From Streptomyces sp. NBC_01262 (GTDB taxonomy: Bacteria; Actinomycetota; Actinomycetes; Streptomycetales; Streptomycetaceae), in contig NZ_CP108462.1 in NCBI RefSeq assembly GCF_036226365.1, forward strand, positions 1,116,001 to 1,180,000: a stretch of 64,000 bases of DNA, given 5' to 3'. Below the pieces are notes generated by a model. The model did no database searches. It worked only from the letters and a program-made list of their open reading frames with translations, and was not told the origin of the DNA. The position numbers and the translations under genes are program-made. Below are positions 33,860-42,232 of the stretch, piece after piece (the first letter of the stretch is position 1; every line of letters begins with the position of its first letter).

Positions 33860-33909
33860 GAAACGGATGTTGCATATCCGTTTCACCAGACCCTAACACC
33901 TAAACGGAT
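33860..33909. promoter_or_regulatory. candidate TetR operator (AAACGGAT repeats)
   Basis: GAAACGGAT (33860-33868) and ATCCGTTTC (33876-33884) are a perfect nine-base inverted repeat with a seven-base spacer. A third half-site AAACGGAT lies at 33902-33909. The element sits in the 150-base gap between the divergent hydrolase/SDR operon and the TetR gene, where it can control both. Confidence 0.7.
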
Positions 33910-33984
33910 ACAACGAATCCACTTACTGCGCGGCTACCATGAGGCAGCCGGACCCGCCACTACCCGCCGCCACGGAGCGAAGCC

Positions 33985-34593
33985 ATGACCGCCGACAAGC
34001 CCCGGCAGCCGCCCCTGCGCAAGGACGCGGAGCGCAACCGCCGGCTGATCCTGACGGCGGCGCGGGAGGTCTTCCGCGATCGGGGGGTCGCGGCGACGCT
34101 CAATGACGTCGCCCATCACGCGCAACTGGGCGTCGGAACGGTGTACCGGCGCTTCTCCAACAAGGAGGAGCTTGTCGACGCGCTCTTCGACGACATGGTC
34201 GACACCGTCGACCGCTACCTCGCCGAGGCCCTGGCCGAGGAGGACGCCTGGCTGGGACTGACGCGCTGCCTGGAGCAGGTCTGCGAAATCCAGGCCGGCG
34301 ACCGCGGCGTGCGCGAGGTCATGCTGGGCACCGGGCATGGACCGGCCCGGCAGGCACAGATTCAAGGGCGCTTGCAGCCCGCCGTGATGCGACTGCTGGC
34401 GCGGGCCCAGGAACAGGGCATGCTCCGCGCCGACGTGGTCCCCACCGACTTCCCGGTCCTGCAGCTGATGACCGCCGCGGTCAGCGAGTTCGACCCGGGA
34501 TCCGACGCCTGGCGCCGCTACCTCGCCATCCTCATCGACGGCCTCCGGGCCAGGCCTGACGTCGGCGCCCTTCCTCCCGGCATCGCCGACTAG
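33985..34593 (+). CDS. TetR family regulator
   Basis: A 202-residue TetR protein with a clear N-terminal domain (RNRRLILTAAREVFRDRGVAATLNDVAHHAQLGVGTVYRRFSNKEELV) and a C-terminal ligand pocket domain. It is divergent from the lipoprotein hydrolase/SDR pair and almost certainly controls it through the AAACGGAT repeats. The inducing ligand is unknown. Confidence 0.9.
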   Translation: MTADKPRQPPLRKDAERNRRLILTAAREVFRDRGVAATLNDVAHHAQLGVGTVYRRFSNKEELVDALFDDMVDTVDRYLAEALAEEDAWLGLTRCLEQVCEIQAGDRGVREVMLGTGHGPARQAQIQGRLQPAVMRLLARAQEQGMLRADVVPTDFPVLQLMTAAVSEFDPGSDAWRRYLAILIDGLRARPDVGALPPGIAD

Positions 34594-34614
34594 GAAGACG
34601 TCGAACGGCCGTCC

Positions 34615-34962
34615 TCACAGCAGCCGGGAGCGGATGATGAAGCGGACGCCCTCCGGCGCCTCCAGGGAGAAGCCGCCGCCGCGCCCGGGGACGACGTCAA
34701 CGGTGAGGTGGGTGTGCGCCCAGCGCTCGAACTGGTCGGCGGACATCCAGAAGCCGATCGGTTCGGCCACGCCCTCGACGTCGAGCGAACCGAGCAGCAC
34801 ATCGGAGTCACCGGTGACGAACTCGCCGTCCGTGAAGCACATGGGCGAGCTGCCGTCGCAGCAGCCGCCGGACTGGTGGAACATCAACGGCCCGTGGGCG
34901 CCGCGCAGTTGACGGAGCAGTTGCGCGGCGGCCGGGGTGAGGTCGACCCGGTTCACATCCAT
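34615..34962 (-). CDS. DUF779 protein
   Basis: A 115-residue protein with MFHQSGGCCDGSSPMCF, the Cys-rich DUF779 signature, and a C-terminal beta-rich segment with HLTVDVVPGRGGGFSLE. DUF779 genes normally follow an acetaldehyde/aldehyde dehydrogenase gene; none is nearby, so here it is an orphan. The cysteines suggest metal or redox chemistry. AGGAG lies before the ATG. Confidence 0.87.
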   Translation of the reverse strand: MDVNRVDLTPAAAQLLRQLRGAHGPLMFHQSGGCCDGSSPMCFTDGEFVTGDSDVLLGSLDVEGVAEPIGFWMSADQFERWAHTHLTVDVVPGRGGGFSLEAPEGVRFIIRSRLL

Positions 34963-34986
34963 CTACGGCTCCTGTCCCGAGCGGCG

Positions 34987-36267
34987 TCAGGTGACGGGAC
35001 CACCGTGCGCCACAGGGGGTTGCAAGCAGGTTGCACGGCCCACGGGAGCCCGGCGGCCCCGGACCGTCGCGGAGGCCAGCAGGGTCACCGCCGCAAGGGA
35101 CCCCCACAGGGCGGCGGGGCCGTGGGCGGCGAGGGTGGTCATCAGGGCCGGGGAGACCGCGAGTCCGAGGCCGGTGGAGAGCTGGAAGCGGGCCAGGGCC
35201 CGGCCCAGCAGGTGCGGTGGCGCGGTGGCGACGACGAGCGCGGTGGCGCTGCCCGCGTACATGATCTCGCCGAGGGTGCACAGTACGGACACCAGCGTGA
35301 CGGACACGAGCGTGATCGCGGGGGCGGTCAGGCCGCCGCCCAGCGGGGTGACCAGGAGGAAGCCGAGGTAGGACAGGGCGAGGACCACCCCTGCGGCGGT
35401 CAGCGCGGAGCGGCGGGAGAAGCGGGACATCCTGACGGTCACGGCGACCTGCAGGGTGACCACGAGCACCGTGTTGATGACGACGATCCCCGCCGACCAG
35501 ACCGGGGAGGCGTGCAGCTGTGTCGCCAGGACCAGGGGCAGGGCGACCTCGGGGACGTTGAGGCAGAAGGCGAAGACGACGTTGGCCAGCAGTACGCCGC
35601 CCATGCGCGGGGCGGGCCCGTCCGGCCGGCCGGCAACCGGGGCGGCGGCGGGGGCGGCGCAGACGCGGACCGACCGGGCCAGCGCCGCCGCGGCCGTGTA
35701 GCCGACGGCGGTGACGGCGGCCAGCGCCTTGAGGGCCGGGGTGCCGCCGGCCAGGCAGCCCATGGCGATCAGCGCGCCGACGCCCAGGCCCGCGTTGCGC
35801 ACGGACCGCGCGGCGGCCAGGGCGGCGTCGCGCATACGGTCGTGGGAGACGGTCGCCACCAGCGCGGCGTGCGCGGCGGGCCAGGCCTGGTTGCCGATGC
35901 CGAGGAAGAGCGCGGCGGCCGCGAACATCCCCGCGCTCCCGGCCGGGGCGGTCAGCAGCAGCGCCACGCCCAGGACCCGCACCAGCATCGCCGCGGCCAC
36001 GGCGTCGCTGCGTGCGCCCCGGTCCAGCCAGCGGCCCATCGCGGGCGTGCAGGCCAGCCCGGTGACGATGCCCGCCGTCATGGCGATGCCGGTGGTCGCG
36101 GCGGACAGCGCGAGCACCTTGATCCCGTAGAGCAGCAGGAACGGCCGCAGCAGGCCGGTGCCGAGCGCGTCGACGGCCAGGGCGACGGCGTAGCGGGGGC
36201 CTCCGAACGCTTGGACGAGTTCGCGGGACGCCGGGCGGGACACGGCGCGGGACACGGTGATCGGCAT
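34987..36267 (-). CDS. MFS transporter
   Basis: A 426-residue membrane protein with about 12 hydrophobic helices and the MFS loop MGRWLDRGARSD between helices 2 and 3. It resembles drug or metabolite exporters. The gene is divergent from an ArsR-type regulator with a perfect inverted repeat between them, so its expression is probably controlled by that regulator. ATG 36267 is chosen because a GGTGA site precedes it and the longer frame would start inside the operator region. Confidence 0.87.
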   Translation of the reverse strand: MPITVSRAVSRPASRELVQAFGGPRYAVALAVDALGTGLLRPFLLLYGIKVLALSAATTGIAMTAGIVTGLACTPAMGRWLDRGARSDAVAAAMLVRVLGVALLLTAPAGSAGMFAAAALFLGIGNQAWPAAHAALVATVSHDRMRDAALAAARSVRNAGLGVGALIAMGCLAGGTPALKALAAVTAVGYTAAAALARSVRVCAAPAAAPVAGRPDGPAPRMGGVLLANVVFAFCLNVPEVALPLVLATQLHASPVWSAGIVVINTVLVVTLQVAVTVRMSRFSRRSALTAAGVVLALSYLGFLLVTPLGGGLTAPAITLVSVTLVSVLCTLGEIMYAGSATALVVATAPPHLLGRALARFQLSTGLGLAVSPALMTTLAAHGPAALWGSLAAVTLLASATVRGRRAPVGRATCLQPPVAHGGPVT

Positions 36268-36306
36268 GCCGTCACCGTGCGGGGCGGGGCACCGGCCCGT
36301 CACGTC

Positions 36307-36327
36307 GGTTGACGGTTACCGTCAACC
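36307..36327. promoter_or_regulatory. candidate operator of the ArsR/MFS divergon
   Basis: GGTTGACGGT (36307-36316) and ACCGTCAACC (36318-36327) are perfect ten-base inverted arms with one central base. The site is 40 bases from each start, the expected place for a regulator that controls both genes. Confidence 0.72.
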
Positions 36328-36366
36328 GGGGCGGGGCAGGCCTCGCAGGCCGACGATGATGGACGG

Positions 36367-37452
36367 GTGACCCTGCGCATCGACATCGCCGGAGTGCCGC
36401 CGGAGCGGCTGTGCTTCGCCGCCTCGCCGCTGGCCGAGCTGACCGCGATGCTGCACGTACTGGCTTCTCCGGAGCATCATCCGCAGCTTGCGGCGTGGGC
36501 CGCGGGCGTACGGGCCGCGCTGCGGCCGGAGCTGGCGGAGCGGTTGCAGGAGGCCGAGTTCCTGTGGCGGTCCTCGCGCGCCGACTTCCTGCTGCCGGCC
36601 GCCCCCCGGGCGACACTCGCCGAGGAACTCGACGACGTGGACAGCCTGGACGACGACGCCTATGTGACCTCCGCGCTGATCACGACCTGCGGCAGCAACC
36701 GGCTGTTCTTCGCCGGCCCGTCCCCGCTCGCCGACGACGTCGCCCGCGAACGCGCCCTGGACCGCGCCCAGGCCCGTGGCGCGCTCCAGGAGGCGTTCGC
36801 CGAACGCCTCCTGGCGGACCCGGCCGCCGTCCGGGCGCGGGTGCGCGAGACGCTCCAGCAGTGCGGCGAGACGTTCTTCGACGCCGCCTGGCCGGGCATC
36901 GCGGCGCAACTGGCGGCGGACATCCGGCTCAAGGCCGACCTCAGGGACCGGCACGGGTTCGGCGAGGTTCTGGCGTCGGTCTCGGCGGCCGTCACCCTGG
37001 ACCACGACGGCGAGCGCATCCTCGTGGACAAGCTGCAGGACAGCGCCACCACCGCGCGCGGCTCGGGCGTCACCTTCATCCCCAGCGTCTTCGGCCACCC
37101 GCATCTCGTCACTGCGCACGCCCCCGGCCGCCCCCCGACGCTGCAGTATCCGGTCGCGGCGCGCCGCACGCCAGGGCCGGTACCGCTGGAGACCGTACAG
37201 CTCAGGCTGGCGGCGCTGGCCCATCCGGTCCGGCTGCGGCTGGTACGCACCCTGGCCCGCGGCCCGCACACCACCGGCGAGCTGGCGTACGCCTGGGAGC
37301 TGACCCCGCCCGAGGTCTCCCGCCACCTGGCCGTCCTGCGCCGGGCCGGACTGCTCACCGCGCGGCGTCAGGGGCGCTACGTGCACTACGCGCTCGACCT
37401 CACCGCCGCCACCGCGCTCGGCGCGGACCTGGTGTCGGCGGTGCTGCGCTGA
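36367..37452 (+). CDS. ArsR-type winged-helix regulator with large N-terminal domain (DUF5937 type)
   Basis: A 361-residue protein. Residues about 280-350 form an ArsR-like winged helix (RLAALAHPVRLRLVRTLARGPHTTGELAYAWELTPPEVSRHLAVLRRAGLLTARRQGRYVHYAL). The N-terminal 270 residues resemble the DUF5937 module of Streptomyces regulators and contain no metal-binding CxC motif, so sensing of a small molecule is likelier than metal. GTG at 36367 follows GGA. Divergent from the MFS gene; likely its repressor. Confidence 0.85.
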   Translation: MTLRIDIAGVPPERLCFAASPLAELTAMLHVLASPEHHPQLAAWAAGVRAALRPELAERLQEAEFLWRSSRADFLLPAAPRATLAEELDDVDSLDDDAYVTSALITTCGSNRLFFAGPSPLADDVARERALDRAQARGALQEAFAERLLADPAAVRARVRETLQQCGETFFDAAWPGIAAQLAADIRLKADLRDRHGFGEVLASVSAAVTLDHDGERILVDKLQDSATTARGSGVTFIPSVFGHPHLVTAHAPGRPPTLQYPVAARRTPGPVPLETVQLRLAALAHPVRLRLVRTLARGPHTTGELAYAWELTPPEVSRHLAVLRRAGLLTARRQGRYVHYALDLTAATALGADLVSAVLR

Positions 37453-37537
37453 GACCGGGCCCGGCCGGTGTCGTACCGGACACGGATCGGTTGCGGCACG
37501 GCCTTCCCGGCATGGCGGCGGCGTCCGCGCCGTCAGC

Positions 37538-38872
37538 ATGAGACGCATGGACAGAGACCGCTACGTCGACTTCCTCCGCGCCTGGGCGATCGTGCTCGTG
37601 GTGCTCGGCCACTGGCTGATCACCGGCCTGGTCCGGGGCCCCGACGGCGGGATCACCGCGCCGGAGCTGCTGGCGACCCTTCCCTGGACCCAGTGGCTGA
37701 CCCTGGGCTTCCAGATCATGCCGCTGTTCTTCCTCGCCGGCGGCCACGCGGCGGGCGGCTCCTGGTCCCGGGCGCGGGAAGCGGGCGGTACGGCGGCCGG
37801 ATGGGTGGGGCAGCGGGCGGTACGGCTGCTGCTGCCGACAGCCCTCTACAGCGGGCTGGTGCTGCTCGCCGTGGCGGCCTGCTCGGCGGCCGGCGTCGAT
37901 CCGGGCACCCTCGCGCTGGTGGGCTGGGCCATGGCGATGCAGTTCTGGTTCCTGCCGGTGTACCTGATCCTCAGCGCCCTCACGCCGCCGCTGCACGCGG
38001 CACACCGGCGCTGGGGGCTTCGTGTCCCCGTGGCCATGGGCGCGGCCGCCCTGGTGACCGACCTGCTCGTGGTGGCCGCGCACACGCCGTACGTCGGCCT
38101 GCTCGACTACGTACTCGTCTGGGCCGTGCCCTACCAGCTGGGCTTCTGCTGGCGGGACGGGCTGCTGACCGCCGGGAGGCGGTGGCTGCCGGCGGGCATG
38201 GCACTGGTCGGCGGGCTCGCGTTCTGGGCCCTGGTCGGGCCCGGCCCGTTCCCGGTCAGCCTGATCCTGGTGACCGGCCAGACGCCCAGCAACACCAATC
38301 CCCCGTCGGCGGCGATGCTGGCGTGGGCGGTGGCGCAGGCGGGCCTGTGCCTGCTGGTCGCGCCGACGGCACGACGGCTCCTGGCCCGCGAGCGGGTGTG
38401 GCGGGCCGTGCGCCCGCTGGGCGGCGCCAGCATGACGCTCTACCTGTGGCACATGCTGCCCGTTCTCATCGTCGCCGCCGCCCTCTACCTCCCCGGGCTC
38501 GCGCCCGAGCCCGCCTTCGGGTCGGCGGCGTGGTGGTGGCTGCGCGTGCCCTGGCTGCTGGTGCTGGGTGTCGTCCTGGCCGGTGCGGTGGCGGGGCTGC
38601 GCCCGCTGGAAGGGCGGCTGGCGGCACTGTACGAGCGGACCCGTCCGCAGGCCGGTCCCGGTCCCCGGCATCCCCTGCTGCTCTGGATCGGCCTGGCCGC
38701 GAGCGTCGGCGCGCTGACCCGGTTCGCGACGCAGGGGTTCGCTTACGGCGGGCGGTTCCCGGTGCTCCCCGCGGTGGGGCTGGCGGTGGGCGCGGCGCTG
38801 GTGCTGGGCGCTCAGCGCATCGGCGTGCGCCACGCCGACGAGCCCAGGGAGGCCTTGGAGGAGGCCGCGTGA
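37538..38872 (+). CDS. membrane acyltransferase (acyltransferase 3 family)
   Basis: A 444-residue membrane protein with about 10-12 helices. The N-terminal DRYVDFLRAWAIVLVVLGHWL (Arg and His of the acyltransferase 3 family) and MPLFFLAGGHAAGGS match, with YLWHMLPV later. Members O-acylate sugars, peptidoglycan or secondary metabolites at the membrane. The ATG at 37538 has no obvious ribosome site; ATG 37547 (MDRDRY) is an alternative. It is a single gene, and the acceptor is unknown. Confidence 0.85.
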   Translation: MRRMDRDRYVDFLRAWAIVLVVLGHWLITGLVRGPDGGITAPELLATLPWTQWLTLGFQIMPLFFLAGGHAAGGSWSRAREAGGTAAGWVGQRAVRLLLPTALYSGLVLLAVAACSAAGVDPGTLALVGWAMAMQFWFLPVYLILSALTPPLHAAHRRWGLRVPVAMGAAALVTDLLVVAAHTPYVGLLDYVLVWAVPYQLGFCWRDGLLTAGRRWLPAGMALVGGLAFWALVGPGPFPVSLILVTGQTPSNTNPPSAAMLAWAVAQAGLCLLVAPTARRLLARERVWRAVRPLGGASMTLYLWHMLPVLIVAAALYLPGLAPEPAFGSAAWWWLRVPWLLVLGVVLAGAVAGLRPLEGRLAALYERTRPQAGPGPRHPLLLWIGLAASVGALTRFATQGFAYGGRFPVLPAVGLAVGAALVLGAQRIGVRHADEPREALEEAA

Positions 38873-38951
38873 CGCGTGGTGGTCCTCGGCCGTCCTCGCC
38901 ACCAGGCGATCATGGACTCGGTCGACGACCGACCACGAGAAAGGGCAGGAC

Positions 38952-39449
38952 ATGACACGGACCGAAGATCCGGACCTCACCACCCGGCTCCAGGAGGACG
39001 ACCTGCGGCTGCGCCTGCGGGGCTTCGACAACGACGACGCCTGGCGGCTGGGCTCCCTCCTGGTCGAACTCGCCCGCGCCCAGGGCAGCGCGGTCACGAT
39101 CGACATCCGCCGGGGCGGCCAGCAGCTTTTCCACAGCGCCCTGCCGGGCACCGCCCCGGAGAACGACGCCTGGATCCAGCGCAAGAGCCGGGTGGTCGAG
39201 CTGTTCGGCTGCAGCTCGTACCTCGTCGGCCAGCGGTTCCGGGACCGCGGCACGACGTTCGAGGACTCCTCACGTCTGGACCCGGGCCAGTACGCGGCGC
39301 ACGGCGGGGCGCTGCCGCTGCATGTCATCGGGGTCGGCGTGGTCGGCACGGTGGCCGTCTCGGGACTGCCCCAGCACGAGGACCACGCCCTGGTGGTGAA
39401 GGCGCTGGAGATCTTCATCGCCGAGCAGGCGGACGGCGCCGAGGGATAA
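38952..39449 (+). CDS. UPF0303/HbpS-like heme-degrading domain protein
   Basis: A 165-residue soluble protein of the GlcG/HbpS-like family (UPF0303 branch). LQEDDLRLRLRGFDNDDAWRLG, VTIDIRRGGQQLFHSALPG, WIQRKSRVVELF and HVIGVGVVGTVAVSGLPQHEDHALVVKAL are diagnostic. Relatives bind or degrade heme or act as small-molecule sensors; function here is unproven. AGGGCAGGA precedes the ATG. Convergent with the following SDR gene. Confidence 0.85.
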   Translation: MTRTEDPDLTTRLQEDDLRLRLRGFDNDDAWRLGSLLVELARAQGSAVTIDIRRGGQQLFHSALPGTAPENDAWIQRKSRVVELFGCSSYLVGQRFRDRGTTFEDSSRLDPGQYAAHGGALPLHVIGVGVVGTVAVSGLPQHEDHALVVKALEIFIAEQADGAEG

Positions 39450-39513
39450 CCGGCGGACACCGGCCCCGCCCCCTCCGGGACCGGGTGTGCCCGCGCCGCC
39501 CATGACTCCTTCC

Positions 39514-40359
39514 TCAGGCGCCGTTGTCGTCGTGGGCAAGGTCGCCCCCGAGCGCGCGGGACGCTTCGGCCTGGGCGAGGAGTTCCCTGGCCTTCGCCTC
39601 GACGCCTTCGATGGCGTCAGCACCGGCGACGAAGCGCAGCGGCGGCTCGGCCTGGTCGGCGATGGCCAGCAGGGCCCGGGCGAGCTTGGCGGGGTCGCCG
39701 GTCTGCCGGCCGTTCATGCTCTTCCAGGCGGCGACGGTGGCGGTGGTGCGCTCGGCGTAGTCGTCGATGGTCGGCTCCGGCCAGGTGGTGGAGGCGTCCA
39801 CGAGCAGTTCGGTGCGGAAGAAGCCGGGCTCGACGATGGTGGTGCGGATGCCGTAGGGCGCGATGTCGTGGTGCAGGGATTCCATCCAGCCCTCGACGGC
39901 GAACTTGGAGGCGGCGTAGGCGACGCAGAACTCCTGGCCGATGATGCCGGCGGTGGAGGAAAGGGTGATGATGTGGCCGTCGCGCTGCTTGCGCAGGATG
40001 GGCAGGATGGCGCGGGTGATGTTCATGGGGCCGAAGAGGTTGGTCTCGATCTGCTGGCGCATCTGCGCGGGCGGGATCTCCTCGAAGTAGCCGGCGAAGA
40101 AATTGCCGGCGTTGTTGACCAGGACGTCGATGCGGCCGAAGTGGTCGACGGCCGCCTGCGCGGCTGCCTGGGCGTCGTCCGGGCTGGTGATGTCCAGCTT
40201 CGTGACGAGCAGGTTGTCCTGCGGCCCGCCGAGGGTCTTCTCGACCTCCTCGGGGCGGCGGCCGGTGGCCACGACCTGGTGACCGGCGGCGAGGGCCTGG
40301 CGGGCGATGTCGGTGCCCAGGCCGCGGCCGGCGCCGGTGACGAAGATGACCTTGCTCAT
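39514..40359 (-). CDS. short-chain dehydrogenase/reductase
   Basis: A 281-residue SDR. VTGAGRGLGTDIARQAL, VLVNNAGNF, and STAG...YAASK show the cofactor loop and the Ser-Tyr-Lys catalytic set; PGFFRTEL is typical of NADP-dependent carbonyl reductases. AAGGAA precedes the ATG. It lies 41 bases after another SDR gene and both appear to be transcribed leftward from the promoter shared with the XRE regulator. Confidence 0.87.
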   Translation of the reverse strand: MSKVIFVTGAGRGLGTDIARQALAAGHQVVATGRRPEEVEKTLGGPQDNLLVTKLDITSPDDAQAAAQAAVDHFGRIDVLVNNAGNFFAGYFEEIPPAQMRQQIETNLFGPMNITRAILPILRKQRDGHIITLSSTAGIIGQEFCVAYAASKFAVEGWMESLHHDIAPYGIRTTIVEPGFFRTELLVDASTTWPEPTIDDYAERTTATVAAWKSMNGRQTGDPAKLARALLAIADQAEPPLRFVAGADAIEGVEAKARELLAQAEASRALGGDLAHDDNGA

Positions 40360-40400
40360 GAGGGATTCCTTTTCAGTGGTGGTGATGTGCTGCGACACGG

Positions 40401-41165
40401 TCAGGCCTGGTCGGTGGGCATGATCCACAGCTCGCCGACGGAGGCGTGACGGGGACGGGTGACCATGTAGGCGACGCCGTCGGCGATGTCCTCGGGGGCG
40501 AGGACCTCGGTGGTCTCGTAAAAGGGGTCGATCATCGCGTCGCGGACCTCGGGCCCGTTGTGCGAACCCAGCTCGGTGTCCACGCCGCCCGGCTCAAGGA
40601 CGCCGACGCGCACGTGCCGCCGGGTGACCTCCTGGCGCAGGGACTCGGTGAAGCCGTTCACGCCGAACTTGGTGAGGTTGTAGACGCCGTAGCCGTTCCA
40701 GGCGACCCGGCCGGCGATCGAGCTGATGTTGACGATGTCGGCGACCCGGCGCGGACCCTCCTCGGCGGCCTTGAGCAGGTGCGGGAGTGCGGCGTGGGTG
40801 GTGTGGAGCAGTCCCTGGACGTTGACGGCGATCATGCGGTCCCAGTCCTCGGCGTCCGCGCCGACGACGGGTCCCAGGAGCATCAGGCCCGCGTTGTTGA
40901 CCAGGGTGTCCAGCCGTCCGAAGTGCTCGACGGTCCGCTGTACGGCGGCCTCGGCCCGGGCGCGGTCGGTGATGTCGGCCTCCACCGCCAGCGCGGTGCC
41001 GCCCGCCTTCGCGATGTCGTCGGCGAGGTCCTCCAGACGGTCCTTGCGGCGCGCCACGAGCGCCACAGCGGCGCCCTGCCCGGCGAGCTCGCGGGCGGTG
41101 GCCGCGCCGATACCGCTGCTCGCGCCGGTGACGAGAGCGACGGTGCCGGTCAGTTTCGATGCCAT
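40401..41165 (-). CDS. short-chain dehydrogenase/reductase
   Basis: A 254-residue SDR of the YdfG/serine 3-dehydrogenase-like branch. VTGASSGIGAATAREL, LVNNAGLM, NISSIAGR...YNLTK and the EPGGVDTEL loop are all present. The first gene of the two-SDR leftward unit; the ATG has GAGGAAA. The unit is divergent from an XRE regulator across the tandem TACCCC repeats, so it is the probable target. Confidence 0.88.
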   Translation of the reverse strand: MASKLTGTVALVTGASSGIGAATARELAGQGAAVALVARRKDRLEDLADDIAKAGGTALAVEADITDRARAEAAVQRTVEHFGRLDTLVNNAGLMLLGPVVGADAEDWDRMIAVNVQGLLHTTHAALPHLLKAAEEGPRRVADIVNISSIAGRVAWNGYGVYNLTKFGVNGFTESLRQEVTRRHVRVGVLEPGGVDTELGSHNGPEVRDAMIDPFYETTEVLAPEDIADGVAYMVTRPRHASVGELWIMPTDQA

Positions 41166-41263
41166 GGGGATTTTCCTCTTCTCCGGCCGTACGGCGCAGG
41201 TGGGGGCGTCGGCCTGCTGTCCAGGCAACCACCCGTCGGCAGGCCCCGGGCGTCCGTACGGGG

Positions 41264-41305
41264 TACCCCTCTTACGGGGGTCCGGCAGTACCCCCTTCAC
41301 GGGCG
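41264..41305. promoter_or_regulatory. tandem TACCCC...ACGGG elements in the SDR/XRE promoter
   Basis: TACCCCTCTTACGGGGG (41264-41280) and TACCCCCTTCACGGGCG (41289-41305) are near-identical 17-mers 25 bases apart. Each is itself a loose dyad (CCCC then GGGG). They lie in the 173-base gap between divergent genes and are a likely cooperative binding site of the XRE regulator. Confidence 0.55.
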
Positions 41306-41338
41306 AGGGCGAGCCGTGGCCGGCCGTACGGTGGACCC

Positions 41339-42211
41339 ATGGACCGCAGTACGGAGATCCGTGAGTTCCTGCGCACCAGGCGGGCCCGGGTCACCCCCGG
41401 GCAGGCCGGTATCGCACCGCATCCGGGCGCCCGCCGGGTGCCGGGGCTGCGCCGCGAGGAAGTGGCCCAGCTCGCCGGGGTCAGCGTCGACTACTACGTA
41501 CGCCTGGAGCGCGGCCGTACGCAGGGTGTCTCCCAGACCGTTCTGGAGGCCGTGGCCCGCGCTCTGCAGCTGGACGAGACCGAACGCGCCCACCTCTTCG
41601 ACCTCGCCCGGCCCACCGCCGCCCGGGCCCGCCGCAAGCGGCCGCTCAGCCCGCAGCGGGTCCGCCCAGCCCTGTACCGGGCCCTGGACGCGCTCGCCGT
41701 ACCCGCGATCGTGCAGGGACGTCGCATGGACGTCCTGGCCGCCAACCGGCTCGGCCATGCCCTCGTCACCGACTTCGCAGCCCGCCCCCACCGCGAGCGC
41801 AACGCCGCCCGTTTCGTCTTCCTCGACGAAGCCGCCCGCGCGCTGTACACCGACTGGGAACGGGTCGCCGGCGACTGCGTCGCCACCCTGCGCCTGTACG
41901 CCGGACGCCACCCCGACGACCCGCAGCTCACCGAGTTGATCGGCGAGCTGTCCCTGCACAGCGAGACCTTCCGCCGCCTGTGGGCGGACCATGATGTCGT
42001 CGCCCACACCACGGGCGCCAAACGATTCCACCATCCCGTCGTCGGCGATCTCGCCCTCGACTACGTGGTCCTGGCCGTAGAGGGCGACCCCGAACAGACC
42101 CTCGTCATCTACACCCCCGAACCCGGCTCACCCTCCGCCGAAGCCGTCGCCATCCTCGCCAGCTGGACCAGCGCACCCACTGCCAGGGCACTCGACGAAC
42201 CCGCGACCTGA
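41339..42211 (+). CDS. XRE regulator with MmyB-like ligand-binding domain
   Basis: A 290-residue regulator. RRVPGLRREEVAQLAGVSVDYYVRLERGR is the helix-turn-helix, and the C-terminal part (RRMDVLAANRLGHALVTDF, later FRRLWADHDV) is the PAS-like MmyB domain, which binds fatty-acid-like ligands in relatives. It is divergent from two SDR genes and followed 21 bases later by a quinone reductase gene. It probably controls a small redox regulon on both sides. Confidence 0.9.
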   Translation: MDRSTEIREFLRTRRARVTPGQAGIAPHPGARRVPGLRREEVAQLAGVSVDYYVRLERGRTQGVSQTVLEAVARALQLDETERAHLFDLARPTAARARRKRPLSPQRVRPALYRALDALAVPAIVQGRRMDVLAANRLGHALVTDFAARPHRERNAARFVFLDEAARALYTDWERVAGDCVATLRLYAGRHPDDPQLTELIGELSLHSETFRRLWADHDVVAHTTGAKRFHHPVVGDLALDYVVLAVEGDPEQTLVIYTPEPGSPSAEAVAILASWTSAPTARALDEPAT

Positions 42212-42232
42212 CCACCACGGAGGTACCCGCTC

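Noticed and set aside
39450..39513. Possible terminator between the UPF0303 gene and the convergent SDR gene
   Set aside because: Only a loose complementarity between ACACCGG and CCGGGTGT; too weak to call.
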